From: Gammaproteobacteria bacterium
GTDB taxonomy: Bacteria > Pseudomonadota > Gammaproteobacteria > Pseudomonadales > Porticoccaceae
Direction of reading: 5' to 3'
Length of the DNA: 64,000 nucleotides
NCBI GenBank assembly: GCA_016191205.1
Contig: JACPPB010000017.1
Coordinates: 1 to 64,000, forward strand
Part shown: in pieces, positions 1 through 8,654 of the stretch
How the letters are laid out: each line of letters begins with the position of its first letter
How positions within the stretch are numbered: position 1 is the first letter of the stretch
Translations under genes and position numbers: made by a program
Notes under the pieces: generated by a model
Database searches by the model: none
Told to the model about the DNA's origin: nothing
The model's input: the letters and a program-made list of their open reading frames with translations, nothing else

Positions 1-22
1 GCCCGCCGGGCTGGGTCTCGAC

Positions 23-310
23 TCAAACGACCGCGGGCATGATCTGGATGCCCGGCGCGCCGGCGAGAAACTGGCCCAGCTTGCCGCCCAGGGTTTTGAA
101 GTGCGGAGTTTCGCGGTGCGTGGCGAGATCCGCCTTGCTCTTGTACTGCTCCAGCATCACATAGGTGGTGGGGTCGTCGGTCTTGTGCAACTGATAGAAG
201 GTGCATGCGGGCTCATTGGCGCGCACGGCGGCGGTGAGTTCTTTCATCAGCGCTTCAAAGCCGGCTTGTTTGCCGTCCTGGATTTTCAGGGTTGCGATGA
301 CACCGATCAT
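23..310 (-). CDS. ABM-domain (antibiotic biosynthesis monooxygenase-like) small protein
   Basis: A 95-residue protein that fills a single ABM/YgiN-type alpha-beta barrel domain. It opens with a beta strand (MIGVIATLKIQDGK) and carries the family pattern of a central YVMLEQYKSKADLATH segment followed by a HFKTL helix. Family members are small dimeric, cofactor-free oxygenases of quinols or related aromatics, or have unknown roles; the substrate here cannot be read. A good AGGAG ribosome binding site lies just upstream of the ATG. The next minus-strand gene upstream encodes a luciferase-like monooxygenase, so a shared catabolic role is plausible but inferred. Confidence 0.85.
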   Translation of the reverse strand: MIGVIATLKIQDGKQAGFEALMKELTAAVRANEPACTFYQLHKTDDPTTYVMLEQYKSKADLATHRETPHFKTLGGKLGQFLAGAPGIQIMPAVV

Positions 311-419
311 GGGTAGCTCCTCTTGCTTTGGGTTATGGGAAGGACATTGTTATAAAACGGGCGTCCGCACTATACCCCGCGCTCCGCGCACGGTCATCCC
401 GACGCGGAGCGCAAGGCGC

Positions 420-1355
420 CTAGCGCAGCAGCGGCAGAACCTCGGTGGCGAAACGCTCGATCTGGTCCTGACGTTCGCCCGGCGGGCTCACCGCGTCGAG
501 GATCAGATGGCGCACGCCGGCCTCGCGAAAGGCATTGATGCGCGCGGCGACATCCTCGGGCCGCCCCAACGCGCAATACTTCTTCGCCGGGCCGCGGAAG
601 TCGCTGGCGTAGCGCTCGGAGAGGTGCTCCGTGGCCACGTCCCAGGCGGTCTCGAAACTGTTGTCGATGCGGAAAAACAGCAGGTGCGCGGTATCGAAGC
701 GATCGATTGCACGTTTGGCGGCGGCGGCGCTTTTTTCGATGGTTTGCAGAAAACCGGCGAACATCTCCGGCGTCACCACGTAGGAGACATAGCCGTCGGC
801 GAGCCGTCCCGCGCGCGCCAGGGCGGCCTCGGAGCGCCCGCCGCACCAGATCGGCGGGCCACCCGGTTGCAGCGGCGCGGGCAGCATCTGCACATTCTCG
901 AACGGGTAGAACCGGCCCGCGTGGCTGACGCGCGCGCCGCTCCAGAGTTTGCGCAAGACTTCGATCCCCTCGGACAGGCGCGCGCCGCGCTCCTTGACCG
1001 GCACGCCGCAGGCGGCGTACTCGTTGGGGAATTCACCGCCGACACCGACACCGAACAACAACCGGCCGGAGGTCAGGCGATCCAGGGTCGCCACCTGCTT
1101 GGCCACCGCGACCGCGTGGCGCAGCGGCAACAGGTACACCGAGGTGCCCAGCAGCAGGCGGTCGCTCAGAACCGCCGCCTGGGCGAGTTGCAGGAGCGGG
1201 TCCATGATCGGTACCGCGAAGGCGATGTGGTCGCCCACCCAGAGGGAATCGAGCCCGATGCGCTCGGCGAGCGCCACCACCTGGCGCACACGGGCGGCGC
1301 TGTCCATGCTGGTCATCCAGCCGTAACGCATGTCGTTCGCAAGGGGCAAGGTCAT
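420..1355 (-). CDS. Luciferase-like (LLM class) flavin-dependent oxidoreductase
   Basis: A 311-residue TIM-barrel protein of the bacterial luciferase / F420-or-FMN-dependent oxidoreductase superfamily. Family hallmarks visible are AERIGLDSLWVGDHIA near residue 30, the AVAVAKQVATLDRLTSGRLLFGVGVGG block near residues 85-110, and a C-terminal GRPEDVAARINAFREAGVRHLIL segment. These enzymes use reduced FMN or F420 to oxidise organic substrates. FMN versus F420 use and the substrate cannot be told from the sequence. It lies downstream of the dedA-like gene on the same strand with an 87-bp gap holding a short GC-rich palindrome, so co-transcription is uncertain. Confidence 0.88.
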   Translation of the reverse strand: MTLPLANDMRYGWMTSMDSAARVRQVVALAERIGLDSLWVGDHIAFAVPIMDPLLQLAQAAVLSDRLLLGTSVYLLPLRHAVAVAKQVATLDRLTSGRLLFGVGVGGEFPNEYAACGVPVKERGARLSEGIEVLRKLWSGARVSHAGRFYPFENVQMLPAPLQPGGPPIWCGGRSEAALARAGRLADGYVSYVVTPEMFAGFLQTIEKSAAAAKRAIDRFDTAHLLFFRIDNSFETAWDVATEHLSERYASDFRGPAKKYCALGRPEDVAARINAFREAGVRHLILDAVSPPGERQDQIERFATEVLPLLR

Positions 1356-1442
1356 CCTGTTCTCCAGTCGAGATTCGAGTTGTAGAGGCGCTGGCTCGAT
1401 TGTAGGGCGGATACTGCCGGGTTCAACCCGGCGCCAGCGCCA

Positions 1443-2087
1443 TCAGCGAGGCACGCCACCCGCGGCCGAGCGGCGCCCTTGCAGATAAGCCACCAGCGCG
1501 GGCAGCAGGCTCAGCACGATGATGCCCAGCAGCACCCAGGTGAAATGCTCCTTCACGCCGGGCAGGTTGCCGAAGAAATAGCCCAGGCCGACAAAACCGC
1601 CGACCCAGAACAGCGCGCCCAGAATATTGAACATCAGGAAGCGCGCGTAAGGCATGCGACTCGCCCCGGCGACGAAGGGCACGAAGGTGCGCAGAAACGG
1701 CGCGAAGCGCGCGATCAGCACCGACTTGCCGCCGTGGCGTTCGAAAAATGCCCGCGCCCGATCGAGGTGATCGCGGCGGATCCAGCGCGAATCCCGCGCA
1801 TAGACCGCCGCTCCGATGCGCGAGCCGACGTAGTAATTGCAGCTGTCGCCCAGCGTCGCCGCCACGAACAGGCTGGCGCCGAGCACCAGGGGATCCAGGC
1901 TGCCGACACCGGCCAGCGCCCCGGCCGCGAACAGCAGGCTGTCGCCCGGCAGAAAGGGCATCACTACCAAGCCGGTTTCGACGAAGACGATCAGGAACAG
2001 GATGCCGTAGACCCACAGCCCGTACTGCCCGATCAGGCCCAGCAGATGGCGGTCGACGTGCAGAATGAAATCGATCAGATCCATCAT
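1443..2087 (-). CDS. DedA family inner-membrane protein
   Basis: A 214-residue polytopic membrane protein of the DedA/VTT superfamily. Conserved landmarks read directly: E-x-G-L-V-V-x-P-F-L-P-G-D-S-L-L near residues 37-52, the GDSCNYYVGS motif near residue 80, and the re-entrant FERHGGKSVLIARFAPFLRTFVPFVAGASRM block near residues 112-144, followed by two C-terminal membrane segments. DedA proteins act as lipid or undecaprenyl-phosphate carriers/scramblases and affect envelope homeostasis and drug tolerance. There are two adjacent methionines at the start and either could initiate. Length is normal for the family. Confidence 0.9.
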   Translation of the reverse strand: MMDLIDFILHVDRHLLGLIGQYGLWVYGILFLIVFVETGLVVMPFLPGDSLLFAAGALAGVGSLDPLVLGASLFVAATLGDSCNYYVGSRIGAAVYARDSRWIRRDHLDRARAFFERHGGKSVLIARFAPFLRTFVPFVAGASRMPYARFLMFNILGALFWVGGFVGLGYFFGNLPGVKEHFTWVLLGIIVLSLLPALVAYLQGRRSAAGGVPR

Positions 2088-2138
2088 GGCGCAAGTCCGG
2101 CAAAGGACGCGACCATACCGGTAGCGGAGCGCGGGCGC

Positions 2139-2163
2139 AAAAAAAGGCGGGGATGCCCCCGCC
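2139..2163 (-). terminator. Rho-independent terminator of the luciferase-like gene at 2187-3524
   Basis: On the minus strand the sequence forms a perfect 7-bp stem GGCGGGG / CCCCGCC with a 4-nt loop, followed directly by seven T residues. It sits 24 bp past the stop of the minus-strand luciferase-like gene, just upstream of the dedA-like gene, so it separates the two transcription units. Confidence 0.85.
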
Positions 2164-2186
2164 CTGGTGATGGCCGCAAGACCGGC

Positions 2187-3524
2187 TCAGGAGACCCGCA
2201 AACCCAGTTGCGCCATGCCGGCGCGGTCGCACACCGGTGCCCGCCGGGAACCGGGAGCCAGTGGCACGGACCCCGGCGTGCGTTCGAAGGAGTCGAACAG
2301 CCCGATGCTGTTGGAGTACTCGCGCAGCTCCGGGATGACATGCTTGCCGATCAGTTCGATGGAGCGGTTGCGCTGCTGGTCGGACGCCACGCCCTGCACA
2401 TTGAAGAACGTGAAGGAACCCGGACGGATCACGCTCAGGATTGCCTTGATCTTCGGAATCACCTGCTCCGGGGTTCCCACCACGATTTGCAGGTTTTCCT
2501 GCGCGCGCTGGTAGGAATTCCAGAGTTTTTCCTTGATCACGTCGAAATCCTGTTCCTCCTGCCACTTCCCGCTGCGCGCCGCCGCCAGCTTGTCCTTGCT
2601 GACGCCGAGCCAGGAACCGCCCGGCGCCTTGGCCAGAATGCGGGTCGCGGTCTTGGAGTTGTAGCCCGGCGGCAAGGTGTGCTCGGGACGGCTGAAGCCG
2701 TTCTGGCCGCCGCCGAAGGCGTAGCCGCGCCCGATCTGCTGAGCTTCCGCTTCGTTGTCGGAGACGAACACCGGCAACAGATAGCCGAAGTTCTCCGGGC
2801 CGGCCTGGTAGCCCAGCTCGGCGGCGGTGTCGGCGTAGAGATCCCAGAGATCGCAGGTGGGGCCGAGCGCTGAACCCAGTCCGATGTAGGGGTAGCGTTT
2901 CTGGGCACACCAGATCACGGTCTCGGGCGAGAGCACGCCGGGAATCCACTGCTGGGGATAGGGCTCCTGCAGCGGCAGCGCCCAGGGGTTCACATGACGG
3001 TAGTGGAAATGCTTGCCCTCGTAGCGCCAGGGGCCGGGCCGGGTCCAGGCCTGGATGATGAAGTCGTGGGCTTCATTGAACATCTCGCGGTTGTAGGAGG
3101 GGTTGGCGTTGTTGAAGAACTGTTCGGAGCCGGCGCCGCGCACCCAGCCCGCCACCAGACGGCCGCGGGAGATGAGGTCGATCTCCGCCAGTTCCTCGGC
3201 CATCCGCAACGGGTGCTTGATCACCGGCAGCGGGTTGCCCACCAGAATGATCTTGGCCTTGCGGGTGGCGCGCGCCAATACGGCGGCCTCGGTATTGATC
3301 ACGTTGCCCATGCAGTAGGGGTTGCCGTGATGCTCGTTCAGCGCCAGCCCGTCGAAGCCGACTTCCTCGGCAAAACAGTATTCGTCGATGAACTGGTTGT
3401 AGTCGTCCGCCGCCTTCTTGCGATCGAAATAGCGGTTGGAAACGCCGAAGAACGCCTTGTTGGCGAGCACGACGTTTTCGTCGATGTGGCGATAGGGACG
3501 CTCGGTGAAATAGCCGAATTTCAT
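2187..3524 (-). CDS. Luciferase-like monooxygenase (alkanal-monooxygenase type, 445 aa)
   Basis: A long member of the bacterial luciferase-like flavin monooxygenase superfamily. Motifs include FAEEVGFDGLALNEHHGNPY near residues 51-70 (the EHH flavin/substrate motif), HPLRMAEELAEIDLISRGRLVAGWVRG near residues 105-131, and a C-terminal VGTPEQVIPKIKAI segment near residue 360. About 40 residues past the usual end are proline- and arginine-rich and probably form a tail. The adjacent upstream minus-strand gene (103 bp away) encodes an ACMSD-type amidohydrolase; in degradation clusters this pairing suggests oxidative attack followed by hydrolysis or decarboxylation, which is inference. A terminator follows the gene. 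Confidence 0.88.
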   Translation of the reverse strand: MKFGYFTERPYRHIDENVVLANKAFFGVSNRYFDRKKAADDYNQFIDEYCFAEEVGFDGLALNEHHGNPYCMGNVINTEAAVLARATRKAKIILVGNPLPVIKHPLRMAEELAEIDLISRGRLVAGWVRGAGSEQFFNNANPSYNREMFNEAHDFIIQAWTRPGPWRYEGKHFHYRHVNPWALPLQEPYPQQWIPGVLSPETVIWCAQKRYPYIGLGSALGPTCDLWDLYADTAAELGYQAGPENFGYLLPVFVSDNEAEAQQIGRGYAFGGGQNGFSRPEHTLPPGYNSKTATRILAKAPGGSWLGVSKDKLAAARSGKWQEEQDFDVIKEKLWNSYQRAQENLQIVVGTPEQVIPKIKAILSVIRPGSFTFFNVQGVASDQQRNRSIELIGKHVIPELREYSNSIGLFDSFERTPGSVPLAPGSRRAPVCDRAGMAQLGLRVS

Positions 3525-3627
3525 GGTGGGAAATCTCCTCTGGACAATCGGTATGCAGTCAGCTCGCGCGGGGAAACCGCCCCGGCGTCACGCACGGACG
3601 CCGGGGCAGTTCCATCGGTACCGCGCC

Positions 3628-4761
3628 TCAGTGGCGGGCCGGGACCGGGATCGGCAGATTGAACAGTTCGATGCAGTTGAGCCCCATGGCCTGTTCGCGC
3701 ACTTCCTCGGACACGCCCGCGGTGTGGTTGGCGAGCATCTCCTGCGACCAGGGCCAGGTGGAATCGCTGTGGGGGAAGTCGTTGGCCCACAGCAGACGCT
3801 TGGAGTTCATGCGGTGCGCGCAGGCAAAGGCTTCCCAGTCGTCCTGGAAGGTCAGCCAGACGTTTTCCCGGATGTACTCGCTCGGCGGGCGCGGCAACAC
3901 GGGACCGTGCTTGCCGTGGCCGTGCCGGTAGGCGGCGCGATTGATGCGGTGCATGTAGTGGGGCAGCCAGCCGGCGTCGCCCTCGGCGCCGACGAACTTG
4001 AGCTCGGGGTGGCGCTCGAACACGCCGCCCAGGACGAACAGGCCGACCATATCCTGGATGCCGCGGATGAGTTTCAGGAAGCTGTTGAGTTTGTGGCCGC
4101 GATACTCGGTCAACGCCGCCGCACTCTCCCGCGAGGTGAGGATGTGGAAACACAGCGGCAGGTCGAGGTCGGTCGCGCACTCCCAGAGGGCGTCGTACAT
4201 GGGGTGGTCGTAGTCCTCCTCGACCGGCCGGCCGGGCATCATCACACCCACGAAACCCGCCGCCTTGATGCGGCGAAAATCCTCGATGGCGGAGTCCACC
4301 GACAGCACAGCGGTCTGGCCCAACCCGAACAGGTTTTTCGGCGCCGCGCTGCAATAGCCTTCGAGCCAGCGGTTGTAGGCCTTGAAGCAGGCATCCTTGT
4401 AGAGCGCATCCTTGAGGTTGCACAGCACCATGCCGACCGAGGCGTAGATGACTTCGCCATCGACGCCGTCGCGCTTCTGGTCCTCGACGCGGTTGGTCGG
4501 ATCCCAGCCGCTCTGGTGCATGTCATAAAACTTGCGGTGCGGCCCCAGCTTGGGCATGACTTCGTCGGGAATGCCGGCGGCGGACATCAGGCCGATCTCG
4601 AGGGGCCGCTTGTAGCCCTCGATGGCGTAGGCGTCGCCGCCTTTCCCGTCATCGACCAGATAGGGCGCGCGATCGCGGTATTTGGGGTCGATGAAATCCC
4701 GGTAACACTCGGGCGGCTCGACGATATGGGAATCGGCGGAAACTACAGGTGCGCGCAGCAT
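3628..4761 (-). CDS. Amidohydrolase family 2 (ACMSD-like) metal-dependent hydrolase
   Basis: A 377-residue amidohydrolase-2 (PF04909) TIM barrel. The N-terminal strand carries ADSHIVEP (D10, H12), the form of the HxH metal motif typical of the ACMSD-like branch. Further metal/active-site elements are LCFHILTSRE near residue 203 and LLWANDFPHSDSTWP near residue 338, which supplies the conserved aspartate. Enzymes of this branch decarboxylate or hydrolyse aromatic and ring-cleavage products. Many are annotated only as 'amidohydrolase' beside luciferase-like monooxygenases, as here. The true substrate is unknown. Confidence 0.88.
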   Translation of the reverse strand: MLRAPVVSADSHIVEPPECYRDFIDPKYRDRAPYLVDDGKGGDAYAIEGYKRPLEIGLMSAAGIPDEVMPKLGPHRKFYDMHQSGWDPTNRVEDQKRDGVDGEVIYASVGMVLCNLKDALYKDACFKAYNRWLEGYCSAAPKNLFGLGQTAVLSVDSAIEDFRRIKAAGFVGVMMPGRPVEEDYDHPMYDALWECATDLDLPLCFHILTSRESAAALTEYRGHKLNSFLKLIRGIQDMVGLFVLGGVFERHPELKFVGAEGDAGWLPHYMHRINRAAYRHGHGKHGPVLPRPPSEYIRENVWLTFQDDWEAFACAHRMNSKRLLWANDFPHSDSTWPWSQEMLANHTAGVSEEVREQAMGLNCIELFNLPIPVPARH

Positions 4762-4876
4762 GAATACCCCCAGTAAAAAGATCGGAACAGTGAATCGGAT
4801 GGTTAAAAAATGTGTCGTGCCCTAGTGGATTCCAACGAGGGGTAAAAATCAAGCCGCGCCCCGCACTACCGATGAC

Positions 4877-6103
4877 TCAGAGCAAGTCATCGAATGGCAA
4901 AACCTGCACCATCTCGCCAGTCGCGATCGCTCCGCTGCCCGCGGGCACCAGGATAAAAGCGTTGCAACGTGCCAGGGAGGCGAAGGCGCCCGAGCTCTGC
5001 TGCGGGTCCGGCAGTGCCCGCCAGCCGCCGGCGCCATCCGCTTCGAGACGGCCGCGCAAGAGTTCCAGTCGGGTGCGGTTGCGGCGCAGGGGCGCACCGG
5101 CGCTGGCGCTGATACAGAGCGGCGCGGGGTCATCGGCACCCTGAAGTTTGCGGATCGCCGGCGCCACCAGTTGATGAAAGGTCACCAGTGCCGACACCGG
5201 ATTGCCCGGCAGGCCGCACACAAATGCCGTACCCAGACGGCCAAAAATAAACGGCTTGCCGGGTTTGAGTGCCACTTTCCAGAAGCCCACTTCGCCCAGT
5301 TCGTCGAGCAGGGCGCGGACGTGATCCGCCTCGCCCACGGAAGCACCACCACAGGTGATGACCAGGTCGGTGTTCGCGGCGCCCTGCACAAAGGCGGCGC
5401 GCAACCGTTGCGGATCGTCGCGGACGATGCCCAGATCGAGCACCTCCGCACCCAGGCGGTCGAGCATTGCCGCGATCACATAGCGATTGCTGTCGTGAAT
5501 CTGTCCCGGCGCGAGGGCTTCGCCGGGCGGGCGCAGTTCATCGCCGCTGGCAAAGAGGGCGACCCGCAGCCGGCGCCGCACCGTCGCGGCCGCCAACCCC
5601 AGCGTCGCCAGCACGCCGATCTCGATGGCGCCGAGGCGCCGACCGGCCGGCAGCACCCGTTCGCCGCGCGCCACGTCTTCGCCGGCCCGACGCACATTGG
5701 CGCCGCGCTCACCCAGCTCCGCCGTCAACCGCACCTGATCGCCGGTCCGCTCGACATCTTCCTGAATCACCACCGTGTCCGCCCCCGCCGGCAGATTGCC
5801 GCCGGTGGTGATGCGCACGCATTCACCCGCGCGGACCGTGCCGGCAAAGGGCGCGCCGGCCAGCGCGCTGCCGATCAGCCGCAACCGGACGTCGGGCGCG
5901 AGATCGGCATGGCGCACAGCGTAACCGTCCATGGCGGAGTTGTCGGCCGGCGGCAGATCCTGGGGCGCATGGACGGCGCGGGCAAGAATCCGGCGCGAGA
6001 GTGCGGCGAGCGGAATGTCTTCCGTTTCCGCCACCGGAACCACTTCCGCGAGCATCCGGGCACGCGCGTCGTCGAGCGTCAACAAAGGTGTTTTGGGGGT
6101 CAC
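4877..6103 (-). CDS. moeA: Molybdopterin molybdenumtransferase MoeA
   Basis: MoeA inserts molybdate into adenylylated molybdopterin in the last step of molybdenum cofactor synthesis, in the cytoplasm. Landmarks are DARARMLAEVVPVAETE at the N terminus, PADNSAMDGYAVR, the MoaB/Mog-like domain with TCGGASVGEADHVR, and KPGKPFIFGRLGTAFVCGLPGNPVSALVTF, then domain IV. The open frame extends upstream to 6280, but the upstream part is unlike MoeA. I choose the GTG at 6103, which gives 408 residues, close to the E. coli length; an ATG at 6178 is the alternative. No other cofactor gene is adjacent. It is divergent from the GST gene. Confidence 0.9.
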   Translation of the reverse strand: MTPKTPLLTLDDARARMLAEVVPVAETEDIPLAALSRRILARAVHAPQDLPPADNSAMDGYAVRHADLAPDVRLRLIGSALAGAPFAGTVRAGECVRITTGGNLPAGADTVVIQEDVERTGDQVRLTAELGERGANVRRAGEDVARGERVLPAGRRLGAIEIGVLATLGLAAATVRRRLRVALFASGDELRPPGEALAPGQIHDSNRYVIAAMLDRLGAEVLDLGIVRDDPQRLRAAFVQGAANTDLVITCGGASVGEADHVRALLDELGEVGFWKVALKPGKPFIFGRLGTAFVCGLPGNPVSALVTFHQLVAPAIRKLQGADDPAPLCISASAGAPLRRNRTRLELLRGRLEADGAGGWRALPDPQQSSGAFASLARCNAFILVPAGSGAIATGEMVQVLPFDDLL

Positions 6104-6252
6104 GGTCTGCTCGGAACTCGGGTCATGGTTTACTCCGTGGTGTGCCCCGTGGTCTGGACAGGAGGCCGCTGCTACCATGCGGCAAAGCGACACCCGAAGG
6201 CAACGCCGCTTGCGGCGCTGCGCGCATCCCACCTCTGCAAGGATAATAAGAC

Positions 6253-6888
6253 ATGAAACTCTACGACTACCCCCAGGCACCCAATCCCCGTCGCGTGAAC
6301 ATTTTTCTGGCCGAAAAAGGCATTGCGGTGGAGCGCATTCCCGTCGATCTGATGAAAGGCGAACAACTGCGCCCCGAATACCGCGCCAAGAATCCGGCCT
6401 GCGACATCCCCATGCTGGAACTGGACGACGGCACCTGCATCAGCCAGATCCGCGCCATCTGCCGTTACTTCGAGGAGATTCATCCCAAGCCCGCGCTGCT
6501 GGGCAGCACCCCGACCGAGAAAGCCCTGTGCGAGATGTGGGATCACCTCGCCTTCATGAACGGCCTGCTCGCGGTGGCCGAAGTGTTCCGCAACACCGCC
6601 AAGGGCTTCGCGGATCGCGCGGTGGTGGGGCCGCACTCCTATCCGCAATCGGCGGAACTGGCCGAGCGCGGCCGTGCGCGGGTCGGGAATTTTTTCGCGG
6701 ACTTCGAGCAGCGACTGACCGGCCGCCCCTATGTCGCCGGCGACTTCTATTCCGTCGCGGACATCACCACGCTGGTCACCTGCGACTTCGCCAAGTGGAT
6801 CAAGGCGGAAATTCCCGCCGAGTGCGTCAACCTCAAGGCCTGGTACGACCGGGTGTCGGCGCGCCCGGCGGTACAGGCCAACCGCTGA
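6253..6888 (+). CDS. Glutathione S-transferase family protein
   Basis: A 211-residue protein with an N-terminal thioredoxin-fold domain (MKLYDYPQAPNPRRVNIFLAEKGI, then the cis-proline region NPACDIPMLELDDGTCISQIRAICRYFEE) and an all-helical C-terminal domain with the N-capping segment RPYVAGDFYSVADITT. That fits cytosolic GSTs, which conjugate glutathione or isomerise and reduce substrates. No catalytic Cys/Ser/Tyr assignment is certain from sequence. A strong hairpin starts two bases after the stop codon. The gene stands alone between divergent moeA and the flavin-reductase gene. Confidence 0.88.
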   Translation: MKLYDYPQAPNPRRVNIFLAEKGIAVERIPVDLMKGEQLRPEYRAKNPACDIPMLELDDGTCISQIRAICRYFEEIHPKPALLGSTPTEKALCEMWDHLAFMNGLLAVAEVFRNTAKGFADRAVVGPHSYPQSAELAERGRARVGNFFADFEQRLTGRPYVAGDFYSVADITTLVTCDFAKWIKAEIPAECVNLKAWYDRVSARPAVQANR

Positions 6889-6890
6889 GC

Positions 6891-6923
6891 CAGCGCCCGC
6901 GGGTGCGGCACCCGCGGGCGCTG
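6891..6923 (+). terminator. Perfect 15-bp hairpin after the GST gene (possible terminator, no U tract)
   Basis: CAGCGCCCGCGGGTG and its exact reverse complement are separated by a 3-nt loop, starting 2 bp after the GST stop codon. The stem is very stable, but only TGCTAAATTGG follows, not a run of Ts. It may slow or end transcription, or protect the mRNA 3' end. Confidence 0.5.
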
Positions 6924-7029
6924 TGCTAAATTGGCCCGCCTCCAGGGCGAGTGACGCCGTGCCGGCCGGCATCGGCGTCCTACTCGAAACCGAATTCATT
7001 CAACACTCCATTTGAGAGGGGACACCACC

Positions 7030-7506
7030 ATGAGTCTTGATCAACGCCAATTCCGGGATGCACTCGGTGCCTTCCCCACCGGCATCACCGTCGTCACCGC
7101 CAAGGATGTCGACGGCAAGCCGGTCGGCGCCACCGCCAACAGCTTCTCCTCGGTATCCCTGGATCCGCCGCTGGTACTGTGGAGTGTCGCCAAGACCGCC
7201 AACTGCTACAACGCGTTCATGAAGGCGAAACACTTCGCCATCCACATCCTCCACGCGGGCCAGGAAAACATCAGCCGCCTGTTTGCCACCAAGGAAGCCG
7301 ACAAGTTCGCCAACCTGCAGTGGTACGAGAGCGTCCAGGGCGCGCCCCTGCTGGCTGACTTCAGCGTGCGCTTCGAATGTTCGACCGAGAACCTCTACGA
7401 AGGTGGCGACCATATCATCGTCGTGGGCCGGGTCCATGAGATGAGTGTGCAGGAGTGCGAACCCCTGGGCTTCTACAAAGGCAAGTACGCGAAAATCGTC
7501 GTCTGA
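7030..7506 (+). CDS. Flavin reductase family protein (FMN-binding split barrel)
   Basis: A 158-residue protein of the flavin_Reduct (PF01613, HpaC/DIM6-like) family. Visible features are RDALGAFPTGITVVTA, the GATANSFSSVSLDPPLVLWSVAK flavin-binding block and the C-terminal HIIVVGRVHEM strand. Such enzymes use NAD(P)H to supply reduced FMN/FAD to partner monooxygenases. I start at the second methionine because GAGAGGGG lies at the right distance upstream. The luciferase-like monooxygenase at 8655 is two genes downstream on the same strand and is a natural recipient of the reduced flavin, by inference. Confidence 0.88.
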   Translation: MSLDQRQFRDALGAFPTGITVVTAKDVDGKPVGATANSFSSVSLDPPLVLWSVAKTANCYNAFMKAKHFAIHILHAGQENISRLFATKEADKFANLQWYESVQGAPLLADFSVRFECSTENLYEGGDHIIVVGRVHEMSVQECEPLGFYKGKYAKIVV

Positions 7507-7568
7507 CCGATCCGCCCGATTCCGTCCATGAACCACAATCCACGACCGCATAGCCCGGAGACCCGGCA

Positions 7569-8567
7569 ATGAGCGACACCTTCAATGCCCTGGTGCTCGA
7601 CCGCAACGAAGACAAGAGCGTCAGTGCCACCATCAAGCGCCTGACACTGGCCGACCTGCCCGACGAAGACGTGCTGGTGGATGTCGCGTATTCCACCGTC
7701 AACTACAAGGATGGCCTCGCCGTCACCGGTGCCTCGCCCATCGTGCGCAAATTCCCCATGGTGGCCGGCATCGATCTCGCCGGCACGGTAGCGACGTCCC
7801 GCGACAGCCGCTTCCAGCCTGGCGACCGCGTGCTGGTCAACGGTTACGGCCTGTCGGAGCGCTTCTGGGGCGGCTATGCGCAGCGCCAGAAGCTCAAGCC
7901 CGAGTGGCTGGTGCGGGTGCCGGACGCCTTCAGCCTCGAGGAGGCCATGGCGATCGGCACCGCGGGCTACACCGCGATGCTGTGCGTGCAGGCGATCCGC
8001 GACTGGGGCGTGAAGCCCGAGGCGGGCCCGGTGGTGGTCACCGGTGCCGCCGGCGGCGTCGGCACCGTGGCGATCATGCTGCTGGCCAAGCTGGGTTATC
8101 AGGTCACCGCCGTCACCGGCCGGGTTGAAGAGGCGCGCGCCTTGTTGGAACAACTCGGCGCCAGCGAGATCATTCCGCGCGCGGACCTGGCCCGCGACGC
8201 CGCGCCCCTGGAAGCCGAACGCTGGGCGGCAGCGGTGGATACGGTGGGCGCGAACACGCTCGCCAGCGTCATCGCCCAGACCCGCTACGAGGGCATCGTC
8301 ACCGCCTGCGGACTCGCCGGCGGCGCCGGGCTGCCCAGCTCGGTAATGCCCTTCATCCTGCGCGGCGTGACCTTGCGTGGCATCGACTCGGTGATGGCCG
8401 CGCAACCGCGCCGCCAGCGCGCCTGGGACGAACTCGCAAAACTGGTGGACCGCGCCCTGCTGCGCGCGATCTATGCAGTGGAGCCGTTGGCGCGGGTACC
8501 GGAACTCGGACGCGCCATTCTCGCCGGCGCGATCAAGGGCCGCGTGGTGATCGACGTCAATCGCTGA
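7569..8567 (+). CDS. Acrylyl-CoA reductase-like zinc-independent MDR oxidoreductase (YhdH/AcuI family)
   Basis: A 332-residue medium-chain dehydrogenase/reductase. The N-terminal pattern (FNALVLDR, then DLPDEDVLVDVAYSTVNYKDGLAVTG and FPMVAGIDLAGTV) and the nucleotide-binding VTGAAGGVGTVAIMLLAKLGY near residue 155 match the YhdH/AcuI family, which reduces acryloyl-CoA or quinone-like double bonds with NADPH. No structural zinc cysteine lobe is visible, as expected for this branch. It follows the flavin reductase gene by 62 bp on the same strand. A role in finishing degradation of short unsaturated acyl-CoA intermediates is inferred. Confidence 0.87.
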   Translation: MSDTFNALVLDRNEDKSVSATIKRLTLADLPDEDVLVDVAYSTVNYKDGLAVTGASPIVRKFPMVAGIDLAGTVATSRDSRFQPGDRVLVNGYGLSERFWGGYAQRQKLKPEWLVRVPDAFSLEEAMAIGTAGYTAMLCVQAIRDWGVKPEAGPVVVTGAAGGVGTVAIMLLAKLGYQVTAVTGRVEEARALLEQLGASEIIPRADLARDAAPLEAERWAAAVDTVGANTLASVIAQTRYEGIVTACGLAGGAGLPSSVMPFILRGVTLRGIDSVMAAQPRRQRAWDELAKLVDRALLRAIYAVEPLARVPELGRAILAGAIKGRVVIDVNR

Positions 8568-8654
8568 CCGCTCCGCCAAAGCGCGGCTGGCACCCGCGCC
8601 GGGGCGCACCTATCATCGGCGGCGATAAAAAAACCTGACAGAGGGGCGCCACCG

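Noticed and set aside
1416-1432. GC-rich palindrome between dedA-like and luciferase-like genes as a terminator
   Set aside because: Stem is short and no T run follows on either strand.
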